Source: Caminicella sporogenes DSM 14501
GTDB lineage: Bacteria > Bacillota > Clostridia > Peptostreptococcales > Caminicellaceae
Length of the DNA: 64,000 nucleotides
Assembly: GCF_900142285.1 (NCBI RefSeq)
Contig: NZ_FRAJ01000007.1
Location: forward strand, 62,001-126,000
Direction of reading: 5' to 3'
A program made the translations under genes and the position numbers. Every line of letters starts with the position of its first letter. The stretch's first letter is position 1. The notes beneath the pieces were generated by a model, which did no database searches, had not been told where the DNA came from, and saw nothing but the letters and a program-made list of their open reading frames with translations. Shown here piece by piece: positions 26,024 through 35,480 of this stretch.

Positions 26024-27394
26024 ATGAAGAAAGTTTTAATAAAAGAAATAAAGACAGAGCTTAATAGTTTTGATATATATTCTATCTTTAAAGATAAAAG
26101 TTATAGTTTTTTTCTTGATAGTGGTATGGATTATGAAAAGCTTGGACAGTATTCTTTTATTGGTTTTGACCCGTTTTTAGTTTTTAAAAGTAAAAGTGAT
26201 GATATACAAATTATCAAAAAAGATAAGACAATTAATATAAAAGGTAATCCACTTGATAAACTTAAAGAGTTATTGGCTGAATATAAAATAGATTATAATA
26301 CGGATTTACCTTTTGTAGGTGGTGCTGTAGGCTATTTTAGTTATGATTTATGTCATCATATAGAAAAATTTCCTAGGACAGCAGTAGATGATATTAAAAT
26401 TCCAGATTGTTTTTTAGGTTTTTATGATGGGGTAGTAATCATTGACCATAAAAATAATAGAGTATACATTGCTTCTTTAGGAATTAAAGATGATGCAAAT
26501 AAAGTTGTAGATGAAATATTTCAGAAAATTGAGAATGGAAAAGTAGTAGATTTTGAATTAAAATCTAGTAAAGAGAAAAAATTTATATCAAACTTTACAA
26601 GAGATGATTACATAAAAGCTGTAAATAAAATTAAAGATTATATAAGGGCTGGAGATATTTATCAAGCTAATTTTACTCAAAGATTTGAATGTGAGTTAGA
26701 TATGACTCCTTATGAACTCTATGCAAAACTTAGAAATATCAATCCTGCTCCATTTGCAAGTTTTATTGATTTTGGAGAGGGATATATAGTGAGCAGTTCT
26801 CCTGAAAGATTTATAAAAATAAAGGATAGGATAATTGAAACAAGACCTATAAAAGGAACTAGACCGAGAGGAAAAACAACTGAGGAAGATAAAAGAAATA
26901 GAGAAGAACTTTTGTCAAGTGAGAAAGATAAAGCTGAACTGCTAATGATAGTAGACCTTGAAAGAAATGATTTGGGAAAAATATCGAAAACTGGAACTGT
27001 AAAGGTAACAGAACTTTTTCACTTAGAAGAATATGCTACAGTATATCATTTGGTTTCTACAATTATTGGAGAAATGAAGGAAGATAGTGATATTATAGAT
27101 GTTTTAAAAGCTACTTTTCCCGGAGGTTCTATAACTGGAGCTCCTAAAATTCGTGCTATGGAAATAATAGATGAATTAGAACCAACTCAGAGGAATGTAT
27201 ATACAGGGTCAATAGGTTATATAGGTTTTAATGGAGATGCAGATTTGAATATAGTTATAAGAACTATAGTGTGTAAAGATAATAAAGCTTATTTTCAAGT
27301 AGGTGGAGGAATAGTATGGGATTCTGACCCAGAACTTGAATATGAAGAAAGTCTTCATAAAGCAAAAGCTTTAATGAGAGCATTAAATAGTTAA
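26024..27394 (+). CDS. pabB: Aminodeoxychorismate synthase component I
   Basis: Turns chorismate and ammonia into 4-amino-4-deoxychorismate. 456 residues, chorismate-binding fold. The active-site lysine Lys277 lies in PIKGTRPRG, the feature that separates PabB from anthranilate synthase TrpE (PIAGT). Later motifs are VDLERNDLGK, TFPGGSITGAPK and a C-terminal YFQVGGGIVWDSDPE. ATG after AGGTGAG; twelve bases before pabC. Confidence 0.95.
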   Translation: MKKVLIKEIKTELNSFDIYSIFKDKSYSFFLDSGMDYEKLGQYSFIGFDPFLVFKSKSDDIQIIKKDKTINIKGNPLDKLKELLAEYKIDYNTDLPFVGGAVGYFSYDLCHHIEKFPRTAVDDIKIPDCFLGFYDGVVIIDHKNNRVYIASLGIKDDANKVVDEIFQKIENGKVVDFELKSSKEKKFISNFTRDDYIKAVNKIKDYIRAGDIYQANFTQRFECELDMTPYELYAKLRNINPAPFASFIDFGEGYIVSSSPERFIKIKDRIIETRPIKGTRPRGKTTEEDKRNREELLSSEKDKAELLMIVDLERNDLGKISKTGTVKVTELFHLEEYATVYHLVSTIIGEMKEDSDIIDVLKATFPGGSITGAPKIRAMEIIDELEPTQRNVYTGSIGYIGFNGDADLNIVIRTIVCKDNKAYFQVGGGIVWDSDPELEYEESLHKAKALMRALNS

Positions 27395-27406
27395 GGGAGT
27401 AAGTTT

Positions 27407-28216
27407 ATGTATGTATTTTTTGATGGAAAAATTATTAATGATGAAAAAATTAATATTTCTTCAATGAGTGAGTCTATTTTATATGGATATGGTTTATTTG
27501 AAACGATAAAAGTGTGCAGAGGAAAAATGTATTTTTTTGATGAACATATAAATAGAATGAAGGCTGGATGTAAATTAATAGATTTAGATTTTATGCTGGA
27601 TATTAAAAATATAAAAATGAGTTGTGAGGAAATTATAAAAGCTAACGAATTAAAGTTTGGAGCTATAAGAATATCGTATTTAAAGAATAATGAGAGCTAT
27701 TATATTTTGATTACAGTAAGAAATAATATTTATACCGAGGATATCTATGATAAAGGATTTAAGCTATGTTTTTCAAATATTAAAAGAAATCCATATTCTC
27801 CGATAGTCAAAGTTAAGTCGAATAATTATATTGAAAATATATTAGCTAGAAAAAAGGCACATGATAGGGGATATAATGAAGCATTATTTTTAAATGTTTA
27901 TGATAAAATTTGCGAAGGAACAGTTTCAAATATTTTTTTTATTAAGGATAAAGAGATATATACTCCTTCTTTAAAATGTGGTATTTTAGAGGGGATAGTA
28001 AGAGATAAAGTTATAGAAATAGTTCAAAATTTAAATATTAAAATTAATTTTGGTGAGTACGAAAAAGATATGTTATATGAGGCAGATGAAATCTTTTTAA
28101 CTAATTCACTTATGGATATTATGCCTGTGTCAGAAATAGAAGGTAGAAAGATTAATTTGAAGAATAATAAAATTACGAGATTATTAATGAAAGAATTGCA
28201 AAATTTATATAGGTGA
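27407..28216 (+). CDS. pabC: Aminodeoxychorismate lyase
   Basis: PLP enzyme (class IV aminotransferase fold) that splits aminodeoxychorismate to p-aminobenzoate and pyruvate. 269 residues. Seen: SMSESILYGYGLFETIKV at the N-terminus, VKVKSNNYIENILARKKA around the PLP lysine, NEALFLN, and CEGTVSNIFFIKD. The same fold includes D-amino acid and branched-chain aminotransferases; position after pabA/pabB decides the call. Its stop overlaps the next gene. Confidence 0.92.
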   Translation: MYVFFDGKIINDEKINISSMSESILYGYGLFETIKVCRGKMYFFDEHINRMKAGCKLIDLDFMLDIKNIKMSCEEIIKANELKFGAIRISYLKNNESYYILITVRNNIYTEDIYDKGFKLCFSNIKRNPYSPIVKVKSNNYIENILARKKAHDRGYNEALFLNVYDKICEGTVSNIFFIKDKEIYTPSLKCGILEGIVRDKVIEIVQNLNIKINFGEYEKDMLYEADEIFLTNSLMDIMPVSEIEGRKINLKNNKITRLLMKELQNLYR

Positions 28217-28221
28217 AAATG

Positions 28222-28938
28222 ATGGAAGTAATTGATGTATTTAATAAAAAAGTTAAAGAAATAATTTTAAAAGAAAATGTTTATTGTGTACTGCTGATAG
28301 GTGCAGGAGCAAAAACGGAATTTGAAAATTTTTATTTGCTAAATGATATAGATTTATTTATTATAACAAAAGATAGAAATTGTTTTGAAAGAGAAGTTGT
28401 AGATATAGATGGAGTAAGTTTTGATATATCATATATGTCGCTGGATTTATTAAAAAAAAGTATATTAGAAAAGAATAGTTTAATAATAACTGCACTTAGC
28501 AATTATAAATGTATATACAATATTGGTACAAAAATCGATAAACTTTTAGATGAGATTAAAAGGATATATATATTAGGTCCTGAACCTATAAGGAGAGAAG
28601 AATTAGACTATATCAGATTTAAGCTTTTTAAAGATTATGAAGATATATTAACTAGGTTAGATGATGAAATAACTGCTTGTTTTTTAGTGAATAACTTATT
28701 TAAAAGTATTTTAATATCGTATTTTAAGTTGAATAGGATATGGATACCTAAAGATAAAAAAATTTTAAGAGAGATAGAAAAGTTAGATTTAGATTTATTT
28801 TCTGTCTGTAAAGAATTTTTACAAGAAAATAGTATAAATAAAAAAATAACTATATTACTGGAAATATTAGATTATGTATTAAAACCTTTTGGAGGATATT
28901 TAAAATATTGGAATAGAGGGAAATTTCTATTAAAATAA
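28222..28938 (+). CDS. Putative nucleotidyltransferase-fold protein within the folate operon
   Basis: About 238 residues. The N-terminal third resembles the Pol-beta-type nucleotidyltransferase fold: YCVLLIGAGAKTEFE in place of the usual GSxARG, then LNDIDLFIITKD with the paired acidic residues, and VSFDISYMS possibly holding the third acid. The rest is helical (about 100-235). I know no folate enzyme like it. It lies between pabC and folE on the same strand with close spacing, so co-transcription is certain in practice. Start: ATG at 28222 (AGGTGA five bases upstream) is preferred to GTG at 28213, which overlaps the pabC stop. Function unknown. Confidence 0.72.
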   Translation: MEVIDVFNKKVKEIILKENVYCVLLIGAGAKTEFENFYLLNDIDLFIITKDRNCFEREVVDIDGVSFDISYMSLDLLKKSILEKNSLIITALSNYKCIYNIGTKIDKLLDEIKRIYILGPEPIRREELDYIRFKLFKDYEDILTRLDDEITACFLVNNLFKSILISYFKLNRIWIPKDKKILREIEKLDLDLFSVCKEFLQENSINKKITILLEILDYVLKPFGGYLKYWNRGKFLLK

Positions 28939-28963
28939 AGTATTTTAGAAAGGTGGATATTAA

Positions 28964-29530
28964 GTGGATAAAGAGAGAATAGAAAGAGCTGTAAGAGAGA
29001 TACTTGAAGCAATAGGCGAAAATCCTGAAAGAGAAGGATTAAAAGATACACCTAAGAGAATAGCTAGAATGTATGAAGAAATTTTTTCAGGATTAAATGA
29101 GGATCCGGGAAAACACCTTGAAATATATTTTCAAGAAGAAAAACATGAAGAATTAGTATTGGTTAAGGACATACCATTTTATTCTATGTGTGAACACCAT
29201 TTAGTGCCGTTTTTTGGGAAAGCTCACGTAGGATATTTGCCTAAAAATGGGAAATTAACAGGTTTAAGTAAATTGGCAAGGGTAGTAGAAACAGTTGCAA
29301 GAAGACCGCAATTGCAGGAGAGATTAACAGCTACTATAGCAGATATTTTAGTGGACAAGCTAGAACCTTATGGTGTAATTGTAGTTGTTGAAGCTGAACA
29401 TATGTGTATGACTATGAGAGGAGTTAAAAAACCGGGTTCTAAAACTGTTACATCAGCAGTTAGAGGACTTTTCAATAAAGATGCAAAAGCTAGGGCAGAA
29501 GCTATGGCATTAATTAATTTTGGAAGATAG
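28964..29530 (+). CDS. folE: GTP cyclohydrolase I
   Basis: Makes 7,8-dihydroneopterin triphosphate from GTP, the first pterin step. 188 residues. Zinc and catalytic motifs are intact: [37 protein letters not shown] and [19 protein letters not shown] start at 28964 after AAAGGTGG. Ends 13 bases before folP. Confidence 0.97.
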   Translation: MDKERIERAVREILEAIGENPEREGLKDTPKRIARMYEEIFSGLNEDPGKHLEIYFQEEKHEELVLVKDIPFYSMCEHHLVPFFGKAHVGYLPKNGKLTGLSKLARVVETVARRPQLQERLTATIADILVDKLEPYGVIVVVEAEHMCMTMRGVKKPGSKTVTSAVRGLFNKDAKARAEAMALINFGR

Positions 29531-29543
29531 GGGAGGTAATTTT

Positions 29544-30395
29544 GTGAGAAATATAAATTACAGACTCCATAGGAAAATAAATTTAAAATGCGGTAAACAT
29601 GAATTGAATTTAGGAAATAGAACTTACATCATGGGAATATTGAATGTTACTCCTGATTCTTTTTCAGATGGTGGAGAGTTTGTAGATGTAGAAAAGGCAG
29701 TTAATCATGCTAAAAAAATGGTAGAAGATGGTGCTGATATAATAGATATAGGTGGTGAATCGACTAGGCCGGGAGCTGTAGAAGTTGATGCTGATGAAGA
29801 ATTGAGAAGGGTTTTACCTGTTGTAGAGAGATTAGTAAAAGAAGTAAATGTGCCTATTTCAGTGGATACTTATAAAGCTGTTGTTGCTGATAAAGTATTA
29901 AGGGCAGGTGCACATATTATCAATGATGTATGGGGGCTACAAAGGGATAAAAATATGGCTTTTGTAGTAGCAAAATATGGTGTGCCGGTAATTGTTATGC
30001 ATAATAAAAATAATACAGAGTATGAAAAAGATATTATGGAAGAAATAAGTGAATTTTTAAAGACTTCAATAGATATTGCATTAAAAGCTGGAATAAAGAA
30101 AGAAAATATTATTTTAGACCCGGGTATAGGATTTGGCAAAACTCCTGAGCAAAATATGCTTGTTATGTCTAGATTGGGAGAATTAAATGATTTAGGTTAT
30201 CCTATACTACTTGGAACATCTAGAAAATCTATGATTGGAAAAATACTTGATTTACCAGCAAAAGAAAGAGTAGAGGGAACTATAGCTACTACTGTTATGG
30301 GAATAATTCATGGGATAGATATTATAAGAGTTCATGATATAAAAGAAAATTTAAGAGCAGCAAAGGTTACAGATGCAATTGTTAGGGGTAGATAA
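29544..30395 (+). CDS. folP: Dihydropteroate synthase
   Basis: Condenses p-aminobenzoate with dihydropterin pyrophosphate; the target of sulfonamides. 283 residues. Motifs: MGILNVTPDSFSDGGEF, DIIDIGGESTRPGA, and the C-terminal IIRVHD. Start: GTG at 29544, six bases after GGGGAGG; the longer frame from 29520 runs through the ribosome site. Confidence 0.97.
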   Translation: MRNINYRLHRKINLKCGKHELNLGNRTYIMGILNVTPDSFSDGGEFVDVEKAVNHAKKMVEDGADIIDIGGESTRPGAVEVDADEELRRVLPVVERLVKEVNVPISVDTYKAVVADKVLRAGAHIINDVWGLQRDKNMAFVVAKYGVPVIVMHNKNNTEYEKDIMEEISEFLKTSIDIALKAGIKKENIILDPGIGFGKTPEQNMLVMSRLGELNDLGYPILLGTSRKSMIGKILDLPAKERVEGTIATTVMGIIHGIDIIRVHDIKENLRAAKVTDAIVRGR

Positions 30396-30398
30396 TAT

Positions 30399-30764
30399 AT
30401 GGATAAAATAATAATGAGAAATTTAGCATTTTATGGTTATCATGGTGTTTTAAAAGAGGAGAATATTCTTGGACAAAAATTTTTTATAGATATAGAAATA
30501 TTTTGTGATTTAAAAAGAGCAGGAAAGACTGATGACGTAGCTGATACTGTAAATTATGCAGAAATATATGATAAAGTAAAAAATATAGTAACAAATAAAA
30601 AATTCAAGTTGATAGAAGCTTTAGCTGAAAATATTGCACAAAATATTTTATTGGAATATAAAAAGGTTCGAGAAGTTTCTGTTACTATAAAAAAACCTGA
30701 AGCACCTGTTAATGGGATTTATGATTACTTTGGAGTAGAGATAAGGAGAAAAAGGCATGGCTAG
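30399..30764 (+). CDS. folB: Dihydroneopterin aldolase
   Basis: Converts 7,8-dihydroneopterin to 6-hydroxymethyl-dihydropterin and glycolaldehyde. 121 residues. NLAFYGYHGVLKEE (substrate pocket Glu) and a later TVNYAEIYD, LIEALAENIA and KPEAPV are family features. Three bases after folP, and overlaps folK by eight bases. Confidence 0.96.
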   Translation: MDKIIMRNLAFYGYHGVLKEENILGQKFFIDIEIFCDLKRAGKTDDVADTVNYAEIYDKVKNIVTNKKFKLIEALAENIAQNILLEYKKVREVSVTIKKPEAPVNGIYDYFGVEIRRKRHG

Positions 30765-31242
30765 AGTATTTTTGAGTTTAGGAAGTAATTTGGGAAATAA
30801 GAAAGAAAACTTGGACAAAGCTATTGACCTTTTAAAAAAACATGATAATATTAATGTTATCAAAATATCATCTTATTATGAAACAGAGCCAGTAGGATAT
30901 ACTAATCAAGATTATTTTTTAAACATTGTAATAGAAATAGAAACTGCTCTTTTGCCTTACGACCTTTTTGAATATTGCAGTAAAATAGAGCAAATGCTAA
31001 AGAGAAAGAGAATTATAAGGTGGGGTCCGAGAACAATTGATATAGATATTTTACTTTATGATGATTTAATATCGAATGATGAAAAATTAACTATACCTCA
31101 TCCAAGAATGACGGAAAGAGCATTTGTATTAGTGCCTCTTTATGAGATAGCTCCAGATATTAAAATAAGCGGACAACATATAAGTTTGATATTAAAAAGT
31201 TTAAAAAAAGAGGGAATAAGGAAGATAGAGTATGGAAGATAA
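30757..31242 (+). CDS. folK: 6-hydroxymethyl-7,8-dihydropterin pyrophosphokinase
   Basis: Uses ATP to activate the pterin for FolP. 161 residues. SLGSNLGNKKENL, YYETEPVGYTNQDYFLN and GPRTIDIDILLYDD, then IPHPRMTERAFVL, are the diagnostic motifs. Overlaps folB at its start and the DAHP synthase gene at its end. Confidence 0.96.
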   Translation: MARVFLSLGSNLGNKKENLDKAIDLLKKHDNINVIKISSYYETEPVGYTNQDYFLNIVIEIETALLPYDLFEYCSKIEQMLKRKRIIRWGPRTIDIDILLYDDLISNDEKLTIPHPRMTERAFVLVPLYEIAPDIKISGQHISLILKSLKKEGIRKIEYGR

Positions 31243-32023
31243 GATAGTGTTGACTGGAGAAAAAATTATAGTAAAGGTTGGCAAATTGAATATAGGAGAG
31301 AATGATAGTCCTATTTTAATTGCAGGACCATGTGCTGTTGAATCAAGAGAGCAGGTTTTAGAGATTGCTTTAAGGCTTAAAGAAATTGGTGTTGATATTT
31401 TAAGAGGTGGAGTATTTAAGCCGAGAACTAGTCCTTATTCTTTTCAGGGACTTGGATTAAAGGGATTGGAATATTTAAGAGAAGCTGGAGAAAAGATAGG
31501 TGTTCCTATCATAACAGAGCTGATGGACGAAGAAAATTTAGAGGCAGTTGCAGAATATAGCGATATAATTCAAATTGGTTCAAGAAATATGTATAATTAT
31601 CCTCTTCTTAAAAAAGTAGGACAGATAGATAAGCCTGTTTTATTAAAAAGGGGAATGAGTGCAACTATAAAAGAATGGGTATTAGCTGCTGAATACATAG
31701 CGTCTTGTGGGAATAAAAATATAATACTATGTGAAAGAGGTATAAGGACTTTTCAGAATTATACGAGGAATACGTTGGATTTGGCAGCAGTACCTATTAT
31801 GCAAAGGGAAACAGGTCTACCTATTATAGTAGACCCGAGTCATGGTACTGGAATTAGAGAGTTAATACTTCCTATGTCAAGAGCAGCTGTAGCTTGTGGT
31901 GCTAATGGAGTAATGATAGAAGTACATAACAATCCAAAGAATGCTTTAAGTGATGGTTTTCAGTCATTAACGCCAGACCAATATAAAGAAGTCGTTGAGG
32001 CATTAAAGGAAATTACAAACTAG
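31232..32023 (+). CDS. aroF: 3-deoxy-7-phosphoheptulonate (DAHP) synthase, barrel-only form
   Basis: Joins phosphoenolpyruvate and erythrose-4-phosphate, the first step towards chorismate. 263 residues, type I-beta (KdsA-like). Motifs: GPCAVESREQ, FKPRTSPYSFQGLG, and DPSHGTGIRE with metal ligands. It has the catalytic barrel only; the N-terminal ferredoxin-like or C-terminal chorismate-mutase regulatory domains of many relatives are absent, so it is probably insensitive to aromatic amino acids. Start ATG at 31232 overlaps folK by 11 bases, which puts it in the folate operon and suggests that it supplies chorismate for p-aminobenzoate. Confidence 0.93.
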   Translation: MEDKIVLTGEKIIVKVGKLNIGENDSPILIAGPCAVESREQVLEIALRLKEIGVDILRGGVFKPRTSPYSFQGLGLKGLEYLREAGEKIGVPIITELMDEENLEAVAEYSDIIQIGSRNMYNYPLLKKVGQIDKPVLLKRGMSATIKEWVLAAEYIASCGNKNIILCERGIRTFQNYTRNTLDLAAVPIMQRETGLPIIVDPSHGTGIRELILPMSRAAVACGANGVMIEVHNNPKNALSDGFQSLTPDQYKEVVEALKEITN

Positions 32024-32270
32024 CTCCATTAAAATTTTGATAAGGCTAGTAGATAATAGGTTTTTCAAATTCAATCTGAACATAAAGTTTGTTATAAAAG
32101 ATAAATTTAACATTAAATTTAATTTTAGAGATTTACTGTAAATTAATTAGTGATGAGCAAAAATCCAGTAGTGATGATATAAAAGTAGTATTCTAAATTT
32201 TTTGTTTGTAACTTGGAATATGGAATGTATAATAAAAAAGCGTTGAAGACCGTAGTAAGCAGGTGATTTT

Positions 32271-32975
32271 GTGAGTGATATAAAAATTCTTTTAGTAGAT
32301 GATTCTAAGGAAATATTGCTGCTTTTAAAGGAAAATTTTGAAAGAGAAGGATATAAAGTCGATACTGCTTCTGATGGACAGATTGCAATTGATTTGTTTA
32401 ATAAAAATAAATATCATTTAGTAATATTAGATATTTCAATGCCTAAAATAGATGGTATAGAAGTTTGCAGAAAAATAAGAACTGAAAGTAATATTCCAAT
32501 TATTTTATTAACTGCAAAGAATGAAGAAATTGATAAAGTTATTGGACTTAAAATAGGAGCAGATGATTATGTAACGAAACCATTTGGAATGAAGGAATTA
32601 CTTGCTAGAGTAGATGCTCAACTTAGAAGATATTTAATACTAAATGATAAACTTTACGAAAATAAAAATACAAAGATTTTAGTTTTCGGGGATTTAAAAA
32701 TTGATTTTGCAAGGTATACCGTATACAAAGGAGATAAGGAGATTAATTTAACTGCAAAAGAATTTGAGCTTTTAAAATTTTTTGCTACAAATCCAAATCA
32801 AGTATTTACAAAAGAACAGATTTTTAAGGAAGTATGGCATGATGATTATTTAAAAGATGATAATACAGTTATGGTCCATATTAGAAGGTTAAGAAAGAAA
32901 ATAGAGATAGATTCTAAAAACCCTCGTTATATTCAGACTGTATGGGGAGTAGGTTATAAATTTACAGGTAAATAA
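32271..32975 (+). CDS. OmpR/PhoB-family response regulator, orphan
   Basis: 234 residues: receiver domain (1-118; ILLVDDSKE, phospho-acceptor Asp54, TKPFG lysine) and winged-helix DNA-binding domain (about 135-232; LTAKEFELLKFFATNP, VMVHIRRLRKKIE, WGVGYKF). No kinase gene is adjacent, so the partner lies elsewhere. Start: GTG at 32271 after AGGTGA. A terminator follows. Confidence 0.92.
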   Translation: MSDIKILLVDDSKEILLLLKENFEREGYKVDTASDGQIAIDLFNKNKYHLVILDISMPKIDGIEVCRKIRTESNIPIILLTAKNEEIDKVIGLKIGADDYVTKPFGMKELLARVDAQLRRYLILNDKLYENKNTKILVFGDLKIDFARYTVYKGDKEINLTAKEFELLKFFATNPNQVFTKEQIFKEVWHDDYLKDDNTVMVHIRRLRKKIEIDSKNPRYIQTVWGVGYKFTGK

Positions 32976-33016
32976 AAACCTCCTGCACATTTTGTATTGT
33001 GATGTGTAGGAGGTTT
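32976..33016 (+). terminator. Intrinsic terminator of the orphan response regulator
   Basis: AAACCTCCTGCACAT (32976-32990) pairs with ATGTGTAGGAGGTTT (33002-33016), one G-T pair, loop of 11; a T-run follows shortly. Confidence 0.85.
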
Positions 33017-33090
33017 AATATTGTTTTTTGTTCTTTAATTATATAAAATTTCATAAAGTTTAATATTAAAAACATTTTGGAGGATACTTT

Positions 33091-33924
33091 ATGAAGTATA
33101 ATGGATTTTTTTTGTTTTTTATACTCCAAATAAAAAATAGATTTAAGAGTCATAATATAAGTGCTTTTAGTGCTCAAATTGCATATTTTTTCTTATTATC
33201 TTTTTTTCCGTTTTTAATATTTTTAATAGCTGTTTTGAGTTATTTTTCAGTATCATTTGATGGAGCAATAGATATTTTAGCTAAAGTTGTCCCAAATGAA
33301 GTTACTATTTTAATTAAAGATTATGTTAGGGCACTTATGCCTACAAGAAGTATAAATGTTTTGTCAGTATCATTTTTTGCAACTATATGGGCTGCTTCTA
33401 GAGGAGTTGATGCTTTTATTGTATCTTTAAATAATTCTTATGAAATAAAAGAGGGTAGGAATTTTTTGTTCAAAAAGCTTCTTGCAATGATTTATACAAT
33501 TTTAGTTGCTTTATCAATTTGTTTGGCTTTAGTGATACCAAATATGGGGATGGATTTTCTTTTATGGGTATCTAAATATATAGAAATAACGTATTATTTT
33601 ATAAAAGTTTGGTATTATATAAGATGGATTATAATTATTTCAATTTTGATTTTAGTGTTGGGTTCGCTTTACTATATAGCTCCGAATAAAAAAATGAAAT
33701 TGATTGAAATAATACCGGGAACTTTGTTTGCAACATTTGGATGGATAATAATATCTATAGGTTTTTCATTTTTTGTAAATAATTTTAAGAATTTTACTAT
33801 AGTATATGGGAGTTTAGCAGCTGTAATTGTACTTATGATATGGCTTTATTTAAGTGCAATAATATTGATGTTGGGTGGAGAAATAAATTCTATTTGTAGT
33901 TTATATAAAAAATACATAAATTAA
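33091..33924 (+). CDS. YihY/BrkB-family integral membrane protein
   Basis: 277 residues with about six membrane helices. Family pattern: ISAFSAQIAYFFLLSFFPFLIFL near the N-terminus, FFATIWAASRGVDAFIVSLN, YIAPNKKMKLIEIIPGTLFATFGW and a C-terminal VYGSLAAVIVLMIWLYLSA. The family's function is uncertain; it was once misannotated as ribonuclease BN. GGAGG ribosome site before ATG. Confidence 0.92.
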   Translation: MKYNGFFLFFILQIKNRFKSHNISAFSAQIAYFFLLSFFPFLIFLIAVLSYFSVSFDGAIDILAKVVPNEVTILIKDYVRALMPTRSINVLSVSFFATIWAASRGVDAFIVSLNNSYEIKEGRNFLFKKLLAMIYTILVALSICLALVIPNMGMDFLLWVSKYIEITYYFIKVWYYIRWIIIISILILVLGSLYYIAPNKKMKLIEIIPGTLFATFGWIIISIGFSFFVNNFKNFTIVYGSLAAVIVLMIWLYLSAIILMLGGEINSICSLYKKYIN

Positions 33925-34053
33925 CAAATGAATAGATTAAACAGATTGTTTTTATTTAGTAATTGTTTTGTAACGATTTTATGTAAAATACTAGTTATAA
34001 TTGAATATGACAAAAGGGTTTATTTGTAAAATGTTTATAGGAGGGTGGATAGT

Positions 34054-35406
34054 ATGAAAAAGAAAATAATTGGTTTGATGATTATGGCTTCACTTGCAAG
34101 TGTATTTACTGCATGTGGATTGAATAATGATGCTAAAGATTTGATGAAACCGCCAGAATTGTCTATTAATCAAGAAGAAGTTAAAGATTTAGTGAAAGAA
34201 AAACTCGGTTCAAATGCAAAACTTATAAGTCCTAAAAGAGGCGAAAATAACAGTGCAATACAATTTGTAGATTTAGATAATGATAAAAAAGATGAGGTTT
34301 TAGTTTTATACAGATTAGAAAATGATAAATATCCTCTTAGAGGACTTATACTTACACAACAGGGTGATGACTGGAAAATAGATGAAGGAATAAAAGGAAT
34401 AGGATATGATTTTGACAGTATATTATTTAAAGATATAACTGGAGATGGTAATTTAGAAATAGTAGTAAGCTGGGATATAGGAGAAGAAAGAATTAATAAG
34501 GGGTTAAGTGTTTATAAATATGAAAATGGAAATTCTGTAGAGATGTTTAATGATTCTTATGAAGCTTTTGCAGTTGATGATATAGATAATGACAAAAAGG
34601 CAGAAATTTTTCTAGTAAAATTAAACAAGGATGAGATTAAATCAAAAGGGAAGCTTTATAAATATGTAGATAAAAAAATTAAATTAGTAGATGAAGTTGA
34701 TATGGATGGTGGAATAGGTGTACATTATTCAGTTAAAGTAGGTATGGCTAGTAAAGATAAAAAGGGTATATTTTTAGATGCGACAGTAGGTGCACATTCA
34801 TCTATTACAGAGCTTATTGTCATGGAAAATGGAAAGTTGAAAAATGTTTTTTATAATGAAGAGACGGAATCTGTTGATGCTACGTTTAGGTCTTATGGTT
34901 CTGTAAGTGAGGATATAGATAATGATGGAATTATAGAGATTCCTTTATTGAGAGAGCCAGCAACTTATGAAAATGCATCAATGGCTGAGATACCATGGAT
35001 TACTTCATGGTATAAATGGGATGGAAAAGATGGATTAAAGTTTAATGGCGAAGGGTATTTTAATATATTAGGAGGATATTATTTTAGTTTTCCTGAAAAA
35101 TGGGATAAAAGAATTACTTTAAAGCATATTGAATCAGATGAAAATAAGAGTGGTAGAGATGAATTGATATTTAGTTATGTAGATAAAAATGGTGAAAAAT
35201 GCAAATTATTTACTATAGAAGTATTTAATAAAAAAGATTGGGAAGGAAATTTAGAAAAAGATAAATATGTTGAGATTGACAGTGAAGCAGATAAAATTTA
35301 TGCGGTATCTATTGAAAAAGATATAACTAATGAACAAGCAAGAAAAATGAATTTAAATATAGATGAAATCAAAGATAATTTTAGAATTTATAAATTCAAA
35401 TTTTAA
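34054..35406 (+). CDS. Lipoprotein with repeat-type (FG-GAP/VCBS-like) domain, unknown function
   Basis: About 450 residues. Signal peptide with lipobox FTACG (about Cys 20), so anchored outside the membrane. The body shows repeated acidic turns such as FVDLDNDKKDEV, DITGDGNLEIV, DDIDNDKKAEIF and EDIDNDGIIEI, the Dx(D/N)xDG-like pattern of calcium-binding propeller repeats. Start: ATG at 34054 with GGAGGGTGG upstream. Upstream of a PhoP/PhoR-like pair, which might regulate it, or for which it might be an accessory sensor; neither is shown. Confidence 0.78.
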   Translation: MKKKIIGLMIMASLASVFTACGLNNDAKDLMKPPELSINQEEVKDLVKEKLGSNAKLISPKRGENNSAIQFVDLDNDKKDEVLVLYRLENDKYPLRGLILTQQGDDWKIDEGIKGIGYDFDSILFKDITGDGNLEIVVSWDIGEERINKGLSVYKYENGNSVEMFNDSYEAFAVDDIDNDKKAEIFLVKLNKDEIKSKGKLYKYVDKKIKLVDEVDMDGGIGVHYSVKVGMASKDKKGIFLDATVGAHSSITELIVMENGKLKNVFYNEETESVDATFRSYGSVSEDIDNDGIIEIPLLREPATYENASMAEIPWITSWYKWDGKDGLKFNGEGYFNILGGYYFSFPEKWDKRITLKHIESDENKSGRDELIFSYVDKNGEKCKLFTIEVFNKKDWEGNLEKDKYVEIDSEADKIYAVSIEKDITNEQARKMNLNIDEIKDNFRIYKFKF

Positions 35407-35420
35407 TATAAATAAAAACT

Positions 35421-35462
35421 TGTCAAAAATATCTAGAGCTTTTGCTTTAGATATTTTTGGCA
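35421..35462 (+). terminator. Hairpin after the lipoprotein gene
   Basis: TGTCAAAAATATCTA (35421-35435) pairs with TAGATATTTTTGGCA (35448-35462). The T-run lies within the arm; only 18 bases remain to the next gene, so it may attenuate rather than end transcription. Confidence 0.6.
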
Positions 35463-35480
35463 TGTTAAAGGAGTAGAAAA

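Noticed and set aside
32976-33177. Minus-strand frame at 32962-33177
   Set aside because: Overlaps the terminator and the start of the YihY gene; no ribosome site.
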